Of a DNA stretch of 64,000 nt, positions 20,912 to 40,900 are shown one piece after another. The notes under the pieces were generated by a model. The model worked only from the letters and a program-made list of their open reading frames with translations, was not told the origin of the DNA and searched no databases. Position 1 is the stretch's first letter; every line of letters starts with the position of its first letter. Source of the DNA: Bugula neritina (Eukaryota; Bryozoa; Gymnolaemata; Cheilostomatida; Bugulidae); assembly GCA_964035545.1 (NCBI GenBank), contig OZ037766.1, positions 21,998,767 to 22,062,766 of the forward strand, read 5' to 3'. A program made the position numbers and the translations under genes.

Positions 20912-23602
20912 TCATGATGGTAAAGATATTTTATCAGGTTTAATAAAGGTAAGTTTAGAATTAGGATCATTAAGAACATGTGCGGAATAGTAGGTAGAGA
21001 GGTATGCGGATTCGGTCATGTCTTTGTTACTAATTAGGAAGTCTTCAAATGTGTGACCCACCGGCAAAAGGCTTATAGCCTTTGATATGACGTGAATATA
21101 AAACATAGTCACTGTTTCACTATATCCGTATGTTATCTTCTGTTTATTTTTCTCATTGAACTTTTGAATACCAGTCTTTATTAGCGGAGTTGCCCTATCC
21201 TTGCCATGCTTTGTTATGTAATTCCATGCCATACGCAGATGGGCTTCATGTGTCCAATCAGCAAAGGGTACACTTGCATTTTCAAAGGCTTGCATAAATA
21301 TTTCATCTCCAATACTTCTAAAAGATCTATTAGACAAAATATTACTTTAAACTTAATGCTTCTGCCATTGAAGGTTTAACTGTAAAGCCTAATTTAGTAG
21401 TGGACAATAGTGATGATTGAGTATAGAAGAAAAGCTAAATACTGACACTTTATCAACACATTTAAATTAGGTAAAATTGCTATAGATTGTAGTAAGCATC
21501 CACACTAACAATGTAACCATTGAAAACATGAATAACTTAGGTACAAAAATAGATAAAAATCAAAAGACAAAAATGCTAAAACTGAAAATACACCACAAAA
21601 TAATTTTATGTAAATAACCTAAATCCCAGACGATATTCCTTCTCTTGAACCTTTAGAGAACTTACTAAACACAGTCAAGAGCATGTAAAATTGTTTTCAA
21701 ATTGTCCACCTTCATGCTAATGACTAAACATGGAAAACATATTATTGTTGAACTCAAATAATGCAACTTATGCTAAAGTCAAGTGGCTACATGTTAGAGA
21801 AAAGATTACTGGAGGGGAGAGAGGGAGAGAGAGATTACCTTTGATAGTATAGCATAGGGTTAATAGTAGCATCAGTAGCAACATCTGCTTCTATTATAGT
21901 ACCATGCCAAACCTTATGATCTCCAACTGTGTCAACACTGCTGACGCGGCACTGAAGTTTACCGGCAGCACCCTCTAACACTGGCAGACCTATAATCCCA
22001 CAAAGCTACTAACACAATAACAAGTTACACCTAATACTGTATGACTTATGACAAATGAGCTAATAACGTACAGATGATGAAGTAAAATCGAATTGTAAAT
22101 TGAAATAGTTTACTGTGAAAAACTAGTACATTTTTATATGCACAAATAACACAGCAAATGCTTTAAGAATAACCATTGGCAAAAGGTTTTTTATGACACA
22201 TTAAAAATAACCAAAATTTGAGAAGTGTTTTGCTACTGTATGGTCTGAGTGTTTCTTAGTTAAACAAATTTCAGATGAACTCAATCTATCTATCATACTC
22301 GTTGATTTTCCTATATTATAGAAATATGCTTTTACAGCGTGCTAAGCTCTATATTGATTAAAATCAATAACATTCAGACTATCTAATAATGCAAAAAACT
22401 TTTATGTAACAAAAAATATTTAATGCATTTAAAATAAATAGAGAATTTCATAAAACAAACCTTCATACCCAGAAGTGTATTTAATCTCACTGAATTGATC
22501 TTCGGAGAGGCTAGAAGAGAGAGCCTTGGCAAAGTGCATGCCCTCTTTCAACTGCTTATCTGACAATAAGTTGACAGCAAAGAGCTGACTTTTCTCTATG
22601 ACTTTATTGATAATATTCTGACTATAGATAGAAATAAGAACTGTAGGTGGTTCCAGAGTGAGGCTAGTGAAACTGCTGCATGTTACACCCTTTCTTACAG
22701 TGCCAAGTGCTGGGTCTGTCTATAAATATATGAGAATATTCAGAAGATTAAATATTACTGGGGCAGATTCCAAATACTACTTAAATAATGACGAACTCTG
22801 CAGAAACACTCTTCTAAATACATTTTTATTGGGAGTTACTCAAAAAGTGAAAAATATCAGGTAACTTTTTTTCGGAACACCAATACTAGAACAGGATTTG
22901 GTGAAACTGCATTTCGTACACACAACAGCTGTACAAGTCAATCATATGGCTTAAATTTTAAAGATTAATGTAATTTTCGAAGCAATGATTAACCCCCTAT
23001 TCACACTTACCGTATCGTACGCCGTAACAGCAAATATCAACCATTTTTACAAATGTCTGAGCTTCCTGTACGGCGTTGCGGTACGGTAGGATCAAACACT
23101 GCTTGATTCAAATAAGTTACGGCGGACTCCTATTGGACAGAAAAACTTTTGCGTTAACTCATTGGATATAATTGTCCAATGAAGTGTCATAGATCGTACC
23201 TAATAGCGGACTTTGAAAACTTCAGCCCGGACACATTAAAAATGGCTGATATTTTACGTTACGACGCACGTTACGGTAAGTGTGAATGAGGGGTAATTTA
23301 GTTTGACTAGCTGTATTGATGAAACCAACCATATAGCTGGTCAGTTATAAAACAGAAGGTATGCACATAGGAAATGACATAACTCATAGAATGTGGGTAT
23401 TGCAACAATAATTAGTAAGTCATTTAAGAATAGCTGACCTTGCAAATAAATAGTTCCTTACCATTGATGAAGTAACTACAACAACTGGTTGTGGGAGAAC
23501 TCTCATCACCTCCTTTAAACCACTTATTCTTCTGTAGGTCACAGTCAAGTCCTTATAAGTCACACATAATCTCATTAACGGCGATCTCAGCATCAGTCTC
23601 AT
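20912..23602 (-). CDS. Flavin-reductase-like protein fused to an uncharacterised helical domain, 321 aa, 4 exons
   Basis: Exons (minus): 23462-23602, 22461-22719, 21839-21989, 20912-21326. All phases join (966 nt). The N-terminus (MRLMLRSPLMRL) is Arg/Leu-rich and could be a mitochondrial presequence; an alternative in-frame ATG is at 23611. Residues about 35-185 are a flavin reductase-like (FMN-binding split barrel) domain, with PQPVVVVTS, SSFTSLTLEPPTVLISI, FAVNLLSDKQ, GLPVLEGA and PMLYYQR in the usual order. Residues about 190-321 resemble small bacterial proteins of unknown function, with FADWTHEAHLRMAWNY and GYSETVTMFYIHVIS. The expected role is an NAD(P)H:flavin oxidoreductase or flavin-dependent enzyme; the substrate is unknown. 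Intron 1 contains a PIF/Harbinger-type MITE. Confidence 0.85.
22993..23293. mobile_element. PIF/Harbinger-type MITE, 301 bp, TAA target duplication
   Basis: TAA at 22990-22992 and 23294-23296 flanks terminal inverted repeats. The left starts CCCCCTATTCACACTTACCG and the right, read in reverse, CCCCTCATTCACACTTACCG. Similarity continues inward for about 57 bp with scattered changes (CGTAAC, AAATATCA, CCATTTTTA). No ORF. A 3-bp TWA duplication is the hallmark of PIF/Harbinger insertions. It lies in intron 1 of the flavin-reductase-like gene. Confidence 0.75.
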
Positions 23603-24546
23603 CTGAAACATGTATGTCAATCATAACAGCTATATCATGAAGCCACCTTTTTAATGATATTATTAAAAGATATGTTTCATAACAAAACATAGATGAGATA
23701 AATTATATAAAAACAGAACTATGTGCAACTAAAGCTGCATTGTCAGCAATGCCCATTTTATATAAATTAAACTACCACTGCTACCACTACTACCTATGTC
23801 TAGTACAGTACAATAGACTAATATTAATAATTATGCTAATCATTCATTAATCACAATACCTACTAATAATAATACCAATAATACTACTAATGCTAACACT
23901 AATAGTAATAATAGTTCTAGTAATATCTATACTGCAAATCTTGTAATATCAAGTCTAATACTAATAGCCATAGTGATAATCATAATGATAGTGATACTAC
24001 TCAGAGTCAGTACCTGTACTCACTCTACCTCTAACATACTAACTCAAAAGTGAAAGTCCAATACTAATAGTAATACCAATAATAGTTCAGTAACTGCCAA
24101 CTCCCACTGGAATTGACATAGATCATTAGTAATAGTTATAACAGTTAGTGTTACACTTGGCCTTACTATTAACATATTATAATTAACTTTAAGTATTAGT
24201 ATTACTATTACTATTAGCCATCAAGTGTTTGCCCATTAGCCTTTAAGCTTAGCTTCTATTTCTAAGGGCAGGTGATTGTGCCAAAACTAATACTCAATTA
24301 CTAATAGTTATAGCAATACTAATGAATAGTAATGATCCTTACTAATACTAATAGTAATGGTAATATAATAAATCATAAATGATCATCATCATGATTATAG
24401 TATAATTAATAATAAATAATAATTGTAGGTCATTTTTCTTATGCTAATAACCACAATGACATTCAATTTATTCAATTTCGTGATCCAGTTATTCACAAGG
24501 ACTATGAGACTCAGACAAAATAAGAATGAGAACTGACACAGTTACT

Positions 24547-24627
24547 CAGTTACTGTTAGAGTAACACTAACCAGTAACTTACACTTAGTCTTACAGTTAC
24601 TGGTTAGTGTTACACCAACAGTAACTG
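24547..24627. repeat. Hairpin-forming inverted repeat, 33-bp arms
   Basis: Arms 24547-24579 and 24595-24627 are complementary. The inner 19 bp match perfectly (GTAACACTAACCAGTAACT), the outer 14 at 12 positions, and the loop is 15 nt. It is built from the same GTTACT/AGTAAC words as the surrounding simple-sequence DNA. Confidence 0.8.
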
Positions 24628-25332
24628 CTAGCTTAGTTTAAGTTTGTCTTACAGTTACAATTTTCATAGCTAAAAATGCAAAATTATAAGCTACACTGAT
24701 ATACGAAGTTTTTAACAATCACACAGAAAAATAAATATTAAATTGTGAAGACCAATATGAATGTGATAATGAATAACCACATTACTGTTACAATATCATT
24801 TATATTTACTAATTTATAAAATTACACCAAGAATGTTGCTAAAAACAACTCTAAATTGGGGGTGAGTGAGCAAAGAATTGGTGAAAATATTGTTGTGCAG
24901 GCACCCATTGACCACTAATTGAATGCTCCCAGCAACTTTCTCATTTTAAACTAAAGTGGTCTTGACCTAGACATTCATTTGAAACTTCTGCCTTAACCGA
25001 TGGGTACGGTCATTGTGATGAAATAATATTATGTTCAATCGGTACAGCACATGAGAGTTATCTCCTCTCTCATAAGAGTAAGGAGAGTCATGGTAGTTGA
25101 CTATTCTCTGCTTCCTTTCTGAGGATTGTTACTTATTAGTATTTACTATATATTTATAACTTATAGTTTTAAAGTATTTGCAAGAGCATTTACAGTCATT
25201 CTGTAGAAAATATTCTCATGTGCAATTGACACAAAGGCAAGTAATAGCAAGTAAAGAAAAAAATATACGGAATAATTGTACGGAATCAATGTCGTTATAA
25301 AAATTACACCTTATGTGTTTAGTTGACCATAT

Positions 25333-25338
25333 TTTATT
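25333..25338 (-). terminator. Possible GDH poly(A) signal
   Basis: TTTATT on the plus strand gives AATAAA on the minus strand, 355 nt beyond the GDH stop codon. This is a candidate only; other A-rich hexamers occur nearby. Confidence 0.35.
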
Positions 25339-25692
25339 TAAGAAAGACAATCAGAAAATAAAATATTTCATATTCTTAAAAGGAAATATTCTTTGTGCTC
25401 TTATTCACCACTCAAAAAGATATAACACTAAGACCTGGAGACAATCACAGACATTGAAGATGAAAAATAAATAATAAACAATAGACACTACTCTAATGTC
25501 TAACTTGTAAGATTGTCAAAGTCGATTAACAAAATAAGATGCCATAACATTGCCTTTAATTATTAAAGTAACCCGTTGTAAAATGAGTGACGTGCAGCTG
25601 TAGTGTCTGAAGGTGAGATTCAGCTGAGCAAAATGCTAGCCAGATTAGCTGAGAAAAAGTAGATTCAAGTAAGTTGAGAGTTGGTTAAAAGA

Positions 25693-33698
<8,006 letters not shown>

Positions 33699-34117
33699 GG
33701 TGATAGTCGTAGCGATTGTGGTGGTCGCTTAGTGATGATTTGAAATCAAAATTGAAAACTAGATAAATTTTAAATGGCCTGATCACCAGTAAAAATACTT
33801 GAAACTAGACGAAACAGTAACTTTGAGCGTGACAAAGCCGTTTCACACTTCAAGTTAGCTAGCATCTAGGCTGGTGTGCACTATTACTACGAGATCCGTG
33901 AAGGCAACTATTTGACTTCAACTGAAAGTAAGAATTTGATAGACAACTTCTTACAATATAAAATCTTATCACTGGTCCATATATGATGTTTTACATGTAT
34001 TGAGGAGTTGCATTTTCTTTAATGCATCTTTAAGGACGCGTTTAGACTTGTACCAGCTTATCTTTTAATTGGTCTAAAAGTTGGTCAGACGGTCGCTTGA
34101 TCAACCCATAAAATCAG

Positions 34118-34164
34118 CCAATAGAATCAGCTATATATAGGGGCTTGGCTCATGAAGCCAAGCC
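34118..34164 (+). promoter_or_regulatory. CCAAT box, TATA box and short hairpin
   Basis: CCAAT at 34118-34122, TATATATAG at 34132-34140, then GGCTTGGCT (34142-34150) pairing perfectly with AGCCAAGCC (34156-34164) around a 5-nt loop. The arrangement looks like a core promoter with a 5' leader hairpin. Spacing is tighter than usual, so this could be chance in AT-rich DNA. Confidence 0.35.
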
Positions 34165-34192
34165 TCACACCTGATAACTTGTGTGTTATTGT

Positions 34193-34438
34193 ATGTCGCT
34201 AGCTGGTATAGTTTTTGAGAAGAGGAGCGCAGTTGCCTTTAGTGGCATTTGGAACTTTCTTTACTACAAACTTGATAATTTGCTGAAAAATGGGTTGGAA
34301 CAGCTTTTTGCCATTGATGATAATATAGCTATATCAAGTGTTGCTATTTTTAGGTATTGTGCTTACAAGAGGGGAAAATTCCTCTCGTTTAGTCCACAAC
34401 ATTTTGATGTTGAAACTTATTTAAGCAGATTGACTTGA
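34193..34438 (+). CDS. Hypothetical small protein, 81 aa
   Basis: An open frame starts with ATG 52 nt after the TATA-like box and ends at TGA. Composition is ordinary, with no simple repeats: a Lys/Arg-Tyr mix, no signal peptide and no clear membrane segment. I recognise no motif. It might be a decayed fragment of a transposon gene or a chance ORF. It is reported only because of the promoter-like upstream sequence. Confidence 0.25.
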   Translation: MSLAGIVFEKRSAVAFSGIWNFLYYKLDNLLKNGLEQLFAIDDNIAISSVAIFRYCAYKRGKFLSFSPQHFDVETYLSRLT

Positions 34439-34948
34439 AAAAAATCAATTGGGCATAAAAATCGTAAATTGAGCATTTATTTTTTCATCGTCAGGTTAGC
34501 ACCGCTATCATGCATCATCAAGAAATTAATAAAGGAAAATTGATGTAAGCAGTTTGAAATAACACAGTAGTCTAAAATACACATTTTTTTTAAATGACCA
34601 AAAAATAAAATCAATAAGAAAGCAGCAAGTGATTCAACAAACATAACCAGTAGCCTAAAAAAATTTAAAGCAATAGAATTCTATCATCATAATATATCTG
34701 CTAAGACAAAAAACAAAAATATTCTCAATGTATAGAATATTATATAATTGTAAGGATTGAGCTATAATACAATTCACCATCAAGTTTTTCTTCCCTAGCT
34801 GCTAGTGACATAAAGAAATTACTGCTGGCATAAAATTTGATCATTCCTATCTATACCAAACCAAAACCTATAGAATACATCACAACTTTATAGAATATAG
34901 TGTTGCTAGGCTGACACTAGAGATGGTTGAACTTTGACCTGTATATAG

Positions 34949-37900
34949 CTAGCACATGTCTAGCTCACTGCCTTCCAAGTCAAATACTTTGGTTATCTCA
35001 GCCATGCAGAAGAAACATTTCTTGTTCTGAAGCATCTGATAAGTTATGCATGGCCTAGAAATAAGTTGAATACATGTATAAGATACACAATTGACTTTAT
35101 TATTTGTGTGCAATAGTTGCAAATAGTCAGTCATAAAAGAAGTTGAGGGAGCAGAAAGGACCAGTGGATATAAGCACCAACTAGAATGCCAGCAACGTAT
35201 AGAGCAAAGTCTCTTGCTCATACTACCAGAAGTTCTCATAGATACTATGATTATCAAACGCCCTTGAGTTTTGAGTGAGCTTTAAAAACTAGCTGCGTTG
35301 CATACATGCAGCAATGAATGGTAGTAATGACATACGTCTTGTATTACAATCTACAGGAGTAAAACAATACCCTGAGCTGAACGATTTCAGAAACAAGTGT
35401 GAAATATGCTGTGTAACCTAGAAGTTCAAAAGAACATCTATATATAGTATAGCAGCAAAGAAAATAGCTGTGTGACAGATATATGCACCCGAGTGACCTA
35501 CAAAAATTGTGAAATATGACTTATATTATACAGATTATTGCTTTGAATACCTGCATGACATGTGTTGACAAGGATGGAAAACAACACTTTGCTCCTTAGC
35601 ATAGCATATAGTACATAGCTTTTCTTCATCACCAGCCTGTAAACCATATTATAATAAACTGTTACAGACAATAAATAAATAATAACCAAAGGTATAAGGA
35701 ATACATGCTGAATAGTTAGCTAACTAAAATAAAATAGCTATATAACAGACAGATTGATAGAATTGCAACAAAAGCCTTAAGAAGTGATAGATTCATAAAT
35801 TCGTAGATAGATTAACTAAGAAATTATATTGTGATTTAGTGCAAGCAAAGATCCAGAAGTTACAGGCGGAAAAACATATTTAGCAAAAGTTTAACTATAA
35901 CCTGAACATGAACAAGCAACGGCTGTATTCCACAAATTATTTAAAAAGATTAGATGTTATATCATAGCACTGACATCAGTTTTGCTGTCAAGTCTGCCTC
36001 GCCTCTCGCTAACGTAGACAATGAGATCTTCAGCGCTTTTCATTTCAGAATCATTGATCTCTTTATCTACAATATACATATCTGAATAAATACTTGCATT
36101 TAGTCGAAATTTGAAACAAACATGCACAGAGCAGAGGTTTAAAGACTCGAACACACAGCAAAATGAAAGCGAGCAAATTCTGAGCAGTTTGGTTTGATGT
36201 ATGAAATAAATCACTGGCCAACTAATGTAAATATTACAACGTTTTATGCACATGAACTTATTTAAATTAAACCAAATGCAATGCCGTTGAAATGAGAAAC
36301 TCTCTCTTGCACAAACTGCCAACTAAACTACACATAAAGTTCACTTTAAAGCTGCACAAGACATAAACAAGATCTAAATTCTAAGTTCCAACCCAACACT
36401 GCCACATGATGTTGTGTCAATTTCATTTGCTACAAATATGTCCAATCTGACAACTAATTTAAAAAATATAAATCACTTACAATTCTTAAGTACAAAGTTT
36501 TTTCTATCTAAGGGTGAGGGTGATGATGCCCCCGCCCTGTCTCCACCCGAGTTGACAACATGATCTAGCAATTCAAACTGAAAGCCAGCTTCCTTGGTCA
36601 GTGTAGTTAAACTTCTTTCTCTTATGGCGGCGTCTACTGGCTTACATATCAGCCCGATCAATATACCCAATATAGCTGTTACAATAGGGAAATGGTCCAC
36701 TGTTTCCATACCTAAACATAAACATGCAGTGCAGAACCCAGTCACTGTTGACGGCCAAAATCCCAATGCTTACTATGTATTACATAAAGACAAATTTAAC
36801 ACATGATACTTATTAATTTTTTCTCACCATTCTAACCTATCTCCGCTTTGTCCAGTTCGGGTAGCGGGACATGATACTTATTAATTAATATTCTTAAAAT
36901 CGACATATCAATAACAAAATAGCATGTACATATTGTATTAAAAGCCAGGCATCAGCATAATATAGTGACTTAAGAAGTTATCCCAACTTACCTGGAAGGT
37001 TCAATGAGAGAATAGTTTCAAACACATTAGACTTGCTGGCTACTCTATTTAAAATCAGGCAGACAGACTACAAATATGAACAATGCACTGATGTAGAAAA
37101 ACAAAAATTTAATTTAATCGAATATTTTACAGCATGAGAAACACAAGTTTCCAGAAACACAAATAATATCGTGTACAAGTAGATGCAAATGTTAAATTAA
37201 GGTAAAACACAGCCATAGTCTGCTAATTAAACAGCCCAATACAAAATATTGTACAAAAAAATTATAAGCAGTACTGTAAACATATTTTTGAACCATTTTG
37301 TGAGCGTTAATGTCTTTTCAGAGTAAAATTGGTTACCAAAACTCTTAATCAGTCCTACTTTACACTAAACATGCCATAGGTTTTTGGTTAGCAATTTTTG
37401 ACATGTCGGCTATGCAAAAAAAATGAAAAATTAAGTAACTAATATCTAGTATAAGCAGTGAACTCTTGTATCACATTGAATTGTGTGAAAGACAAAAGCT
37501 TACCTGGTAGAGACGTGAAAGAAGAAGTTCCGATGAGGAATGAGACTCTTGAAGAAAGACATCTGGTGCCACGACACACACCATCTCCAACACTCTTAGC
37601 AGACCAACACTGATATCAAAGCATGTGGCGCATATCTTCAATTGCCTCATCTCCACGAAACTCCTCTCTGTACGAACTGATAGTTGTTGTAGCTACAAGA
37701 AGAGCAAGTATTAGTATGTGAGATTGAACCTCCACTGCATTTACTTAGCTAACGATGTCAAGTGAGCAACTATTTGCTACATCAGGAGATCAACCCAGAC
37801 GGCAGGCACAAAGTGAGCTAACTAAGAACTTAGACTACATTACCTAGGGCTACCTAATTGAATACAATAAAGCATGTGCTTTAATCTATGTTTTTGACAA

Positions 37901-40900
37901 GTTGTTACAGTTAAGACAAGTTAAATGGTTAAACTAATAGAGATGTAGAAATAATTATCTAGATGTAAAATGTACATATTTATGTATGTATAATGTGCTA
38001 AGAACAATTTTTCACTTTGTGAAAAAACTAAAAATAACAAAACTCCCCCTGGACTAAATACTTATTTGGAAGATGACACCACTCAAAACTTTAAAAAAAA
38101 TCTACCAATATGCTTGGGTCAAATAGACAATTAATCATACGTAAAATGCAATATTCTGCCTGGTGATAAGCACAGCAGTTCATGTCACAGAAGCATACCT
38201 CCTGAATCATGCTGACAAACTCCGAGAAAGCCCAGTTGAGTTGATTGAGCACACTGTTGAGGAACTGCGTGGCCAACTTGTTATCAGAAGTCAAAACAGC
38301 ACCAATATTATCTTGGAATACTTTGGACGGACACGGTTCTACACAAACAATTATACAATCTAATGCACCTTGGAAAATTATATGACAGAATACACCAGTA
38401 TTTATAAACTATAAAGCTAATACAACAATTTAATGAGAAATTAAAAAAAATGTTAAAAAATGTATTTGGTTGAAAAGCCCAAAGCTACAAAATTATGGAA
38501 AGTGGCTTCAAAGAGCAATGTTTTTCAATGTTGCATATAACTAATAAAACATATATACAACAAAATTTTATAATGCACTTAATATTTGTAAGAATTACTA
38601 CAGTGTGTATAAAAAACTAAAATTAACAAAACTAGCAGCCATTAGATGTAGATTTTTGTCATGCCTCAACTACACTAGTAACTAAACTCATCAGAAAAGC
38701 AGATAAAAACTTTAAAAAGGATACAAAGTGATTAGCTAAGACTTACTTTGAAGGCTGGCAGCTCCAATCTCCTGTGTTTGGTGTTTGGCTGGAGCTAAAT
38801 GAGGGAGGTGGACAAATCGGAAAGCAAATCCATCTCCCTGAAGTAAAGCATAAGCCAATGTTAGTATTACTCACAACACAAACTATACAACTGTTAAATC
38901 CTACCACTGTCACTAATTGTAACTACTACTAGTACCACCACTACTACTGCTGCCTTTACAATTACTAGTGTTACTAATGTGGCCATCACCAATACTACCA
39001 TTACTATAAATTGCTATAGCATTATTCGTACCTTCCAGAGTCTAGCAAGAATCCAGTTAGTCTGAGCCCAGGGTCTGTTCTCATAAGGGGCCAGGAGTGA
39101 TCGTACCATCCCTTCTCTCCTACATTCACAGGAAATATGCAATAACCATTAGAAACTACACTGAATCAAATATGTGCCTGTCAATTTAAATTCAACCAGG
39201 AGACAAAGTTCAAATAACACTCCGTAAATAATTACTATAGGAAAAAGAAGTAAAGCAAACCAACTAAAAATTTGGGTCAAAAATTGTGAAATAATCAAAT
39301 ACAGCACAGATGAGTATCAACATATAAACTATTTAGCATACACTATCAATTATTTGACCACAAACTAAAAAACTACCTAAAAACAAGCAATTACAATAAA
39401 ATCTGAGTAAGGATGATAACTATGAACATAAAATCCCCCAGACAGTAAATATATTCAAGTGCCTTAAACCTTTTGGCAATCACTAAAAATTGTTGCAGAA
39501 AGAGCGTGTACACAACATGCATATATAACTTACAATCTGGGGCAGAGGCCTTCAATTACTTTCAGAGATGAGTCATAACATACAAAACAGGCCAATGATT
39601 GAACCACTGAATCTTTAGCATCTACAAACATATTATACATATTTTATTATATTTTATACTAAAAATAATTATATAGCACTATGATATATCATATTTCAAA
39701 CTGCGAAATTACTGAAGCATAGAGAATAAAATTAATGAATGGACTGTAGTAGCTTGCCAACTGATTACTTTCACAATAGCAAACATATTGGTAGAATGTA
39801 AAAGTATCCCTAATACTAATCTGATGAGTAAATAGTGGAGTCACTAGTAAATGAGGCCGAATCACCTAGCAGTAAAATGATATGCCATGAAGGAAAGATG
39901 TGAGTGCATGTAAATTAAATGAAACAAACATAAAAAATTGCATCTCACATAAAAGTTATTAAATGGAAAAAAGGCTTTAGTCAAATTAAGAAAATAAGTT
40001 AGTATAAAAATAGAATGGTTTACCTATATTAATGATTCTGGAATCAGCGAAATGCTTTGCTATAAATATGCCATAGCGGTGCAACAGGGAGTCATAATCT
40101 GCAGGCAATTAGATACATACAATACATGTACACAAACAGCATAATATGCACTATTTCAATCTCATATATCTATTTAATAAGGTAATATTGGTATCAGGTA
40201 TATATGTAATAAATTACATATGATATATTGCAACAGAAACAAATTGCTGGTTGTCGAAATGCATCTGCTTATACGGATGGGAAAATAAAATTACAGTGAC
40301 AATCATTTATTATAACAAAATTATATAGAGAACCCAGCTACATCAAGAATCTGTTGCAAGAGTTCAGAGTAAGACTGTACTCACTGGGTAGCGAAGTGAA
40401 AGGGACTGGGGAAGGTTTGAAGAAGTTCTTCAGAGCCATATAGCCATCAACACACACAGTGATATAGAATTCAGGCATGAACTCAAAGAAGACACCACTG
40501 CCTTCAGCAATCTCTACAGTGCGAAGAACCGAGTCAAACAGCCATGCGACATCTTCCAGCTTCTCGGGAGAGTTGATGACTGCTATGAGCCAAGAGAGGT
40601 GCCTCGACTGTTCAACTACCTTCTCTTCAAACACTTGTCTGGACCGCTCCAGTTCCAAGTGAACATCCACATTCTAATCAACAGCCATTTAGATGTGTAA
40701 ATATATAGACACAGTAATATCAACACACGAGCACACCAACACTTTTACAACTTATACATTTTCTAGTAAAAAATATTTGATGAAAATTCTCATGAGCTTT
40801 TGATTCAAATAACCATAATTAGACATTTCAACTCTAATGATATTTTTCGTTTAAGTGAAAAAAAATTTCATTTTAACAAAACGCTCTTAGGTATAAATTA

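Larger units (their letters stand above)
23603..25692. other. Intergenic region with cryptic simple repeats
   Basis: About 23770-24420 is a degenerate array of ACTAAT/AGTAAT/TAATAC words that changes strand sense along its length. A strong inverted repeat sits at 24547-24627. About 24830-25120 shares a short motif (TTTAAACTAAAGTGG-like) with 54590 and may be an old interspersed repeat. The GDH 3'UTR occupies the right end. No gene seen. Confidence 0.5.
33699..34948. other. Intergenic region between GDH start and RNF123 stop
   Basis: The first 200 bases should hold the GDH promoter, transcribed leftwards; no TATA box is evident there. At 34118-34140 a plus-strand CCAAT box and TATATATAG precede a hairpin and an 81-codon ORF, listed separately. 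The RNF123 3'UTR covers the right end; a minus-strand AATAAA is possible at 34476-34481. Confidence 0.45.

Noticed and set aside
35957-36322. 121-codon minus-strand ORF beginning well before the RNF123 exon
   Set aside because: Only its end (35975-36066) is exon, fixed by splice sites and phase; the upstream part is intron.
40477-40662. 61-codon plus-strand ORF
   Set aside because: Antisense of the RNF123 exon 40385-40673.
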